The notes beneath the pieces are model-generated. The model saw nothing but the letters and a program-made list of their open reading frames with translations, was not told the origin of the DNA and ran no database searches. A stretch of DNA of 64,000 bases, from the NCBI GenBank assembly GCA_043228905.1, contig JBHGNT010000001.1, positions 34,658,001 to 34,722,000 of the forward strand, written 5' to 3'. Positions 61,201 through 64,000 of this stretch are shown here, one piece after another. The position numbers and the translations under genes were made by a program. How positions within the stretch are numbered: position 1 is the first letter of the stretch; every line of letters starts with the position of its first letter. The DNA is from Azolla caroliniana (lineage: Eukaryota > Polypodiophyta).

Positions 61201-63351
61201 TCCTCAAGATTGTGTGAAAAAAATCCATAAAAGTGAGCGAGGATATTTGATATATGAGTTTATATCTTATTGTTAATTTTAAAGGAAAATATGTAAAATT
61301 TTCTTGCTCGTACATTTTTTAATAGACATGTCCCTTAGGTCAATTACTTAGTTAGGCACATGCACTATGAATCACTAATTTTATACAATAAATAATGGCT
61401 CATACAATTGCACACAACAATCCTTACTATCATTACCTATGAATAACAATGATATCATTCTTCAACCCTCATGTTATGAAAAAATGGTGATCAAGAAAAA
61501 CTTTATGTTCGTGTTGTGTTGCTTACGTGAGGCAAATATTGTTTACAACAATGGTAAACTATATAATGTGTCTATTCATCAATATTTAAATAGTCTTTCA
61601 AGATAAACAATGTTTGGGAGGAGCACCCATCCTTCTAGAATATTTTATCATGTTGATAAAAGTATAATGATAAAAGGTTGTGAGAATAAAAATTCACAAT
61701 AACAAAGACCTATTACGAGGTGGTGGTACATTCTAATCACCTAGATAATTAATAATTAGAGATCAAGCATTGATTCCTTTGTCCTTCAATTTGGACCTTA
61801 GAACAACCTTTAATAAGTGGTTATCGAAACTTTAATAGCATAACATGACTAAAATTGAATTACTGAGACCATTGTTGGGCATTTGTCTAGGTAGATCATT
61901 TGCAAGTGCTTGCATAGATCATATGATTGGATTTATATATGTGTACAAAATTGAATATCAGAAATTCATGTAAATTAATGAAATATATGGTTATAGTGAA
62001 TAATATACATTTATAATGGCACTTGTTCACATCTCTTTAGGTTTGTGCAACATTGTTTTTCAACTCATGGGGAATGTCGTTTGGTGAGTCTGTAATAGTT
62101 GTGTTACTTAATTATGGACGGAATCTCTCATGTATGAGGGTGATCTTTTAACCAAGATCGGTGAGCTTTTAGAAGTTCAAAATTTATGTGTCCATAACCC
62201 ATGCATACCATGATGCATCTAAATGCATCCATGTCCCAAAAATGAAATACATTCCCCACCCTTCCACCACATATACAACCCAGAAATCTCCTAATTGTAT
62301 ATAAATTCTAGGTGAAATCAATTACATATCTATGTAGCTAGAATCCGACAATAAACAAAAACATCATTTCACAGAATTAGCATAAAACCAACTATTTCAT
62401 ACCATTCACACAAACCATTTGCCTTGCAATACAATGAACAAGAATCCACACCATTAGTCAAGGATGTTGGAGAACCAAGAAGAGGATATGAAAATGGGCA
62501 GTGGTGGGAATCAGTCAATGTGCACATGACAGCGAGACCATACAAGGGATGAGAAGGAGAGTGGATTTAGGCGAGGGGGATTTGTGCTGTAGAAATTGAC
62601 AAATAAAGTAAGAAGAGAATATTAGGAGAATGGACAACAAGATATGGCAATGATTGCATCATTTGTTGAGGACATATACTTTGTTGTTTGACAAGCATAC
62701 CATTCATTTATGGAGGATGTTTGCCAACACATATAGTTTGTCGAGATTTTTTGGAGAGAGAGCAAAATGTTATGCGAGTGTGCAATGGGAGTAATGAGTG
62801 GATGGGTGGAAGATAGGACGAAAGTGATAGCAGATGAGGGTATGAGAAGCATAACATACTTGAGCAAGAGGAATTTGCGAAGTAGGATTTGAGAACCAAA
62901 GTTGAAATAGACAAGAGACATGAGAATGCAATGAAGAAAAGAAAGAAAGACAAAGCAACATGACAAAGGATAAATCAAGTATTGGCAAAATGTTCACGAG
63001 CTTACCTTACAAATTTTCTAATTAATGCAATGGAACATGTTTTTTTCCCTACATTGACAAATATTAGAGTAGTTATATCTTTGTTGATTATGAAAACTTG
63101 AATGATTCATTGCGAGCTTATGGTCACTTTACTTATATTGACCTCAGAGTAGAAATGTGTTGTATTGAAAGAACATTTTTGGACAATAGTACGCAAACTC
63201 GCAAAGCAGAAAAAATAACTTATCTCATGTTACAATTGTCAACCTTCTATTTTTAATTGGATTTCTTAATGTGGCCCTTCTATTTTAATTGACATTTCTT
63301 TAATTTGGCTCACATTGTATTAATAGCTCTTGCTAAGATTTATAAGTGATT

Positions 63352-63390
<39 letters not shown>

Positions 63391-64000
63391 TATATATATA
63401 CATGTTTCTAAAGAAAGAGGCATCCATCACATGTGATTTGCATGCAATGTCTAATTAACTCTTAATATTATATTGAATTGATTAATAAAATAAATGTTCT
63501 TTTGAGTAAGGGTACATTTAACGCTTCTAGAAAATACACCGAGGATGTGGATATTTCGTGGAACATAAATGCTAGTTTTGTGAAAAGATCATATCATACC
63601 TAATGCTTTGTGAAAAGATTATATCATACAATATACTTCATGCTTTACAATAATGTCAAGTTCAAATCTTTATATTAAGTGGATTAACATTGCTTACCCT
63701 TTTGACTAATATTATATGTTGTGCTTCCTTAGTGTACAGAGAGGAGGGGCAGAGGGTGCAGTTATTGCACTTGTCTTTAGCTACATTTTATATTAAAGTT
63801 AATTAGTACCCTATCGGCTACAACTGTGATTTAGTGCATAGTTTTATTCTTCATTGTGTATAAGTAATTCCCGAACAATCTTCTTCGCAAGTAGATTGAT
63901 ATGCATACATTCAATACTTTTCGAAACACACGAGTAGGATGAGGTATGTTTTTTAGTGCATATTTGTTTATATCAAGTTGCTCAATACCTACGAATTCCT
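58161..64000. other. Region upstream of NRAMP without a recognised gene
   Basis: The first few hundred bases contain the NRAMP leader and promoter with microsatellites: CT on the gene strand at 58162-58179, immediately before the ATG; GAA at 58264-58294; GT at 58393-58417; GA at 58417-58455. The remainder is AT-rich. A TATATAAATAG-like box at about 60462-60473 followed by CT-rich sequence resembles a transposon or gene promoter, but no partner repeat or coding was found. A CT microsatellite lies at 63354-63387. The overlapping minus-strand frames at 62622-62997 are low-complexity and not called. Confidence 0.5.
63354..63387. repeat. (CT)n microsatellite
   Basis: About seventeen CT units in the gene-poor right end of the window. 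Confidence 0.95.

Noticed and set aside
62622-62997. Three overlapping hydrophobic minus-strand frames
   Set aside because: All three frames are open because the plus strand is purine-rich; none has a motif.

Overview
This is nuclear genomic DNA from a land plant. Every confident gene is a spliced plant gene: CHLH, CHUP1, a plant valyl-tRNA synthetase, an EDR1/CTR1-type Raf-like kinase, a plant NRAMP and a BAHD acyltransferase. The PPR gene is intronless in its visible part and is of the plant PLS type. Long introns, many CT/GA microsatellites and the style of the PPR repeats make me favour a fern or another seed-free vascular plant. That placement is inference; I cannot confirm a species.

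Layout from left to right. (1) 877-2880, + strand: BAHD acyltransferase, 3 exons. (2) 5223-11247, + strand: Mg-chelatase subunit H (CHLH/GUN5), 7 exons, with the presequence split over three very small exons. (3) 12777-19183, - strand: CHUP1, 9 exons, convergent with CHLH; its introns hold a tRNA-derived SINE and a frameshifted remnant of an unidentified protein gene. (4) 19811-19906, - strand: a diverged U6 snRNA copy. (5) 21447-32358, - strand: valyl-tRNA synthetase, 21 exons over almost 11 kb. (6) 34871-42510, - strand: EDR1/CTR1-like Raf-type MAPKKK, 13 exons. (7) 46178-48469, + strand: PLS-E pentatricopeptide repeat protein, followed by a decayed duplicate of its own 3' end. (8) 50126-58160, - strand: NRAMP metal transporter, 13 exons, with a second SINE copy in its 3.7-kb first intron. 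(9) 58161-64000: no recognisable gene.

The exon boundaries were worked out by hand from GT/AG sites, codon phase and family conservation. Each of the six spliced genes gives one uninterrupted reading frame: 477, 1409, 1029, 1064, 804 and 541 residues. CHLH and CHUP1 both concern chloroplasts (chlorophyll synthesis and chloroplast positioning) and the PPR protein probably acts in an organelle, but the genes look like ordinary neighbours, not a functional cluster.

I did not find a clearly new biological system. The most notable non-genic pattern is a series of at least a dozen independent local tandem duplications, with periods of about 57 to 302 bp, in introns, a probable 5' leader and intergenic DNA. 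Next come the U6 copy, the two SINE copies and the unidentified gene remnant.
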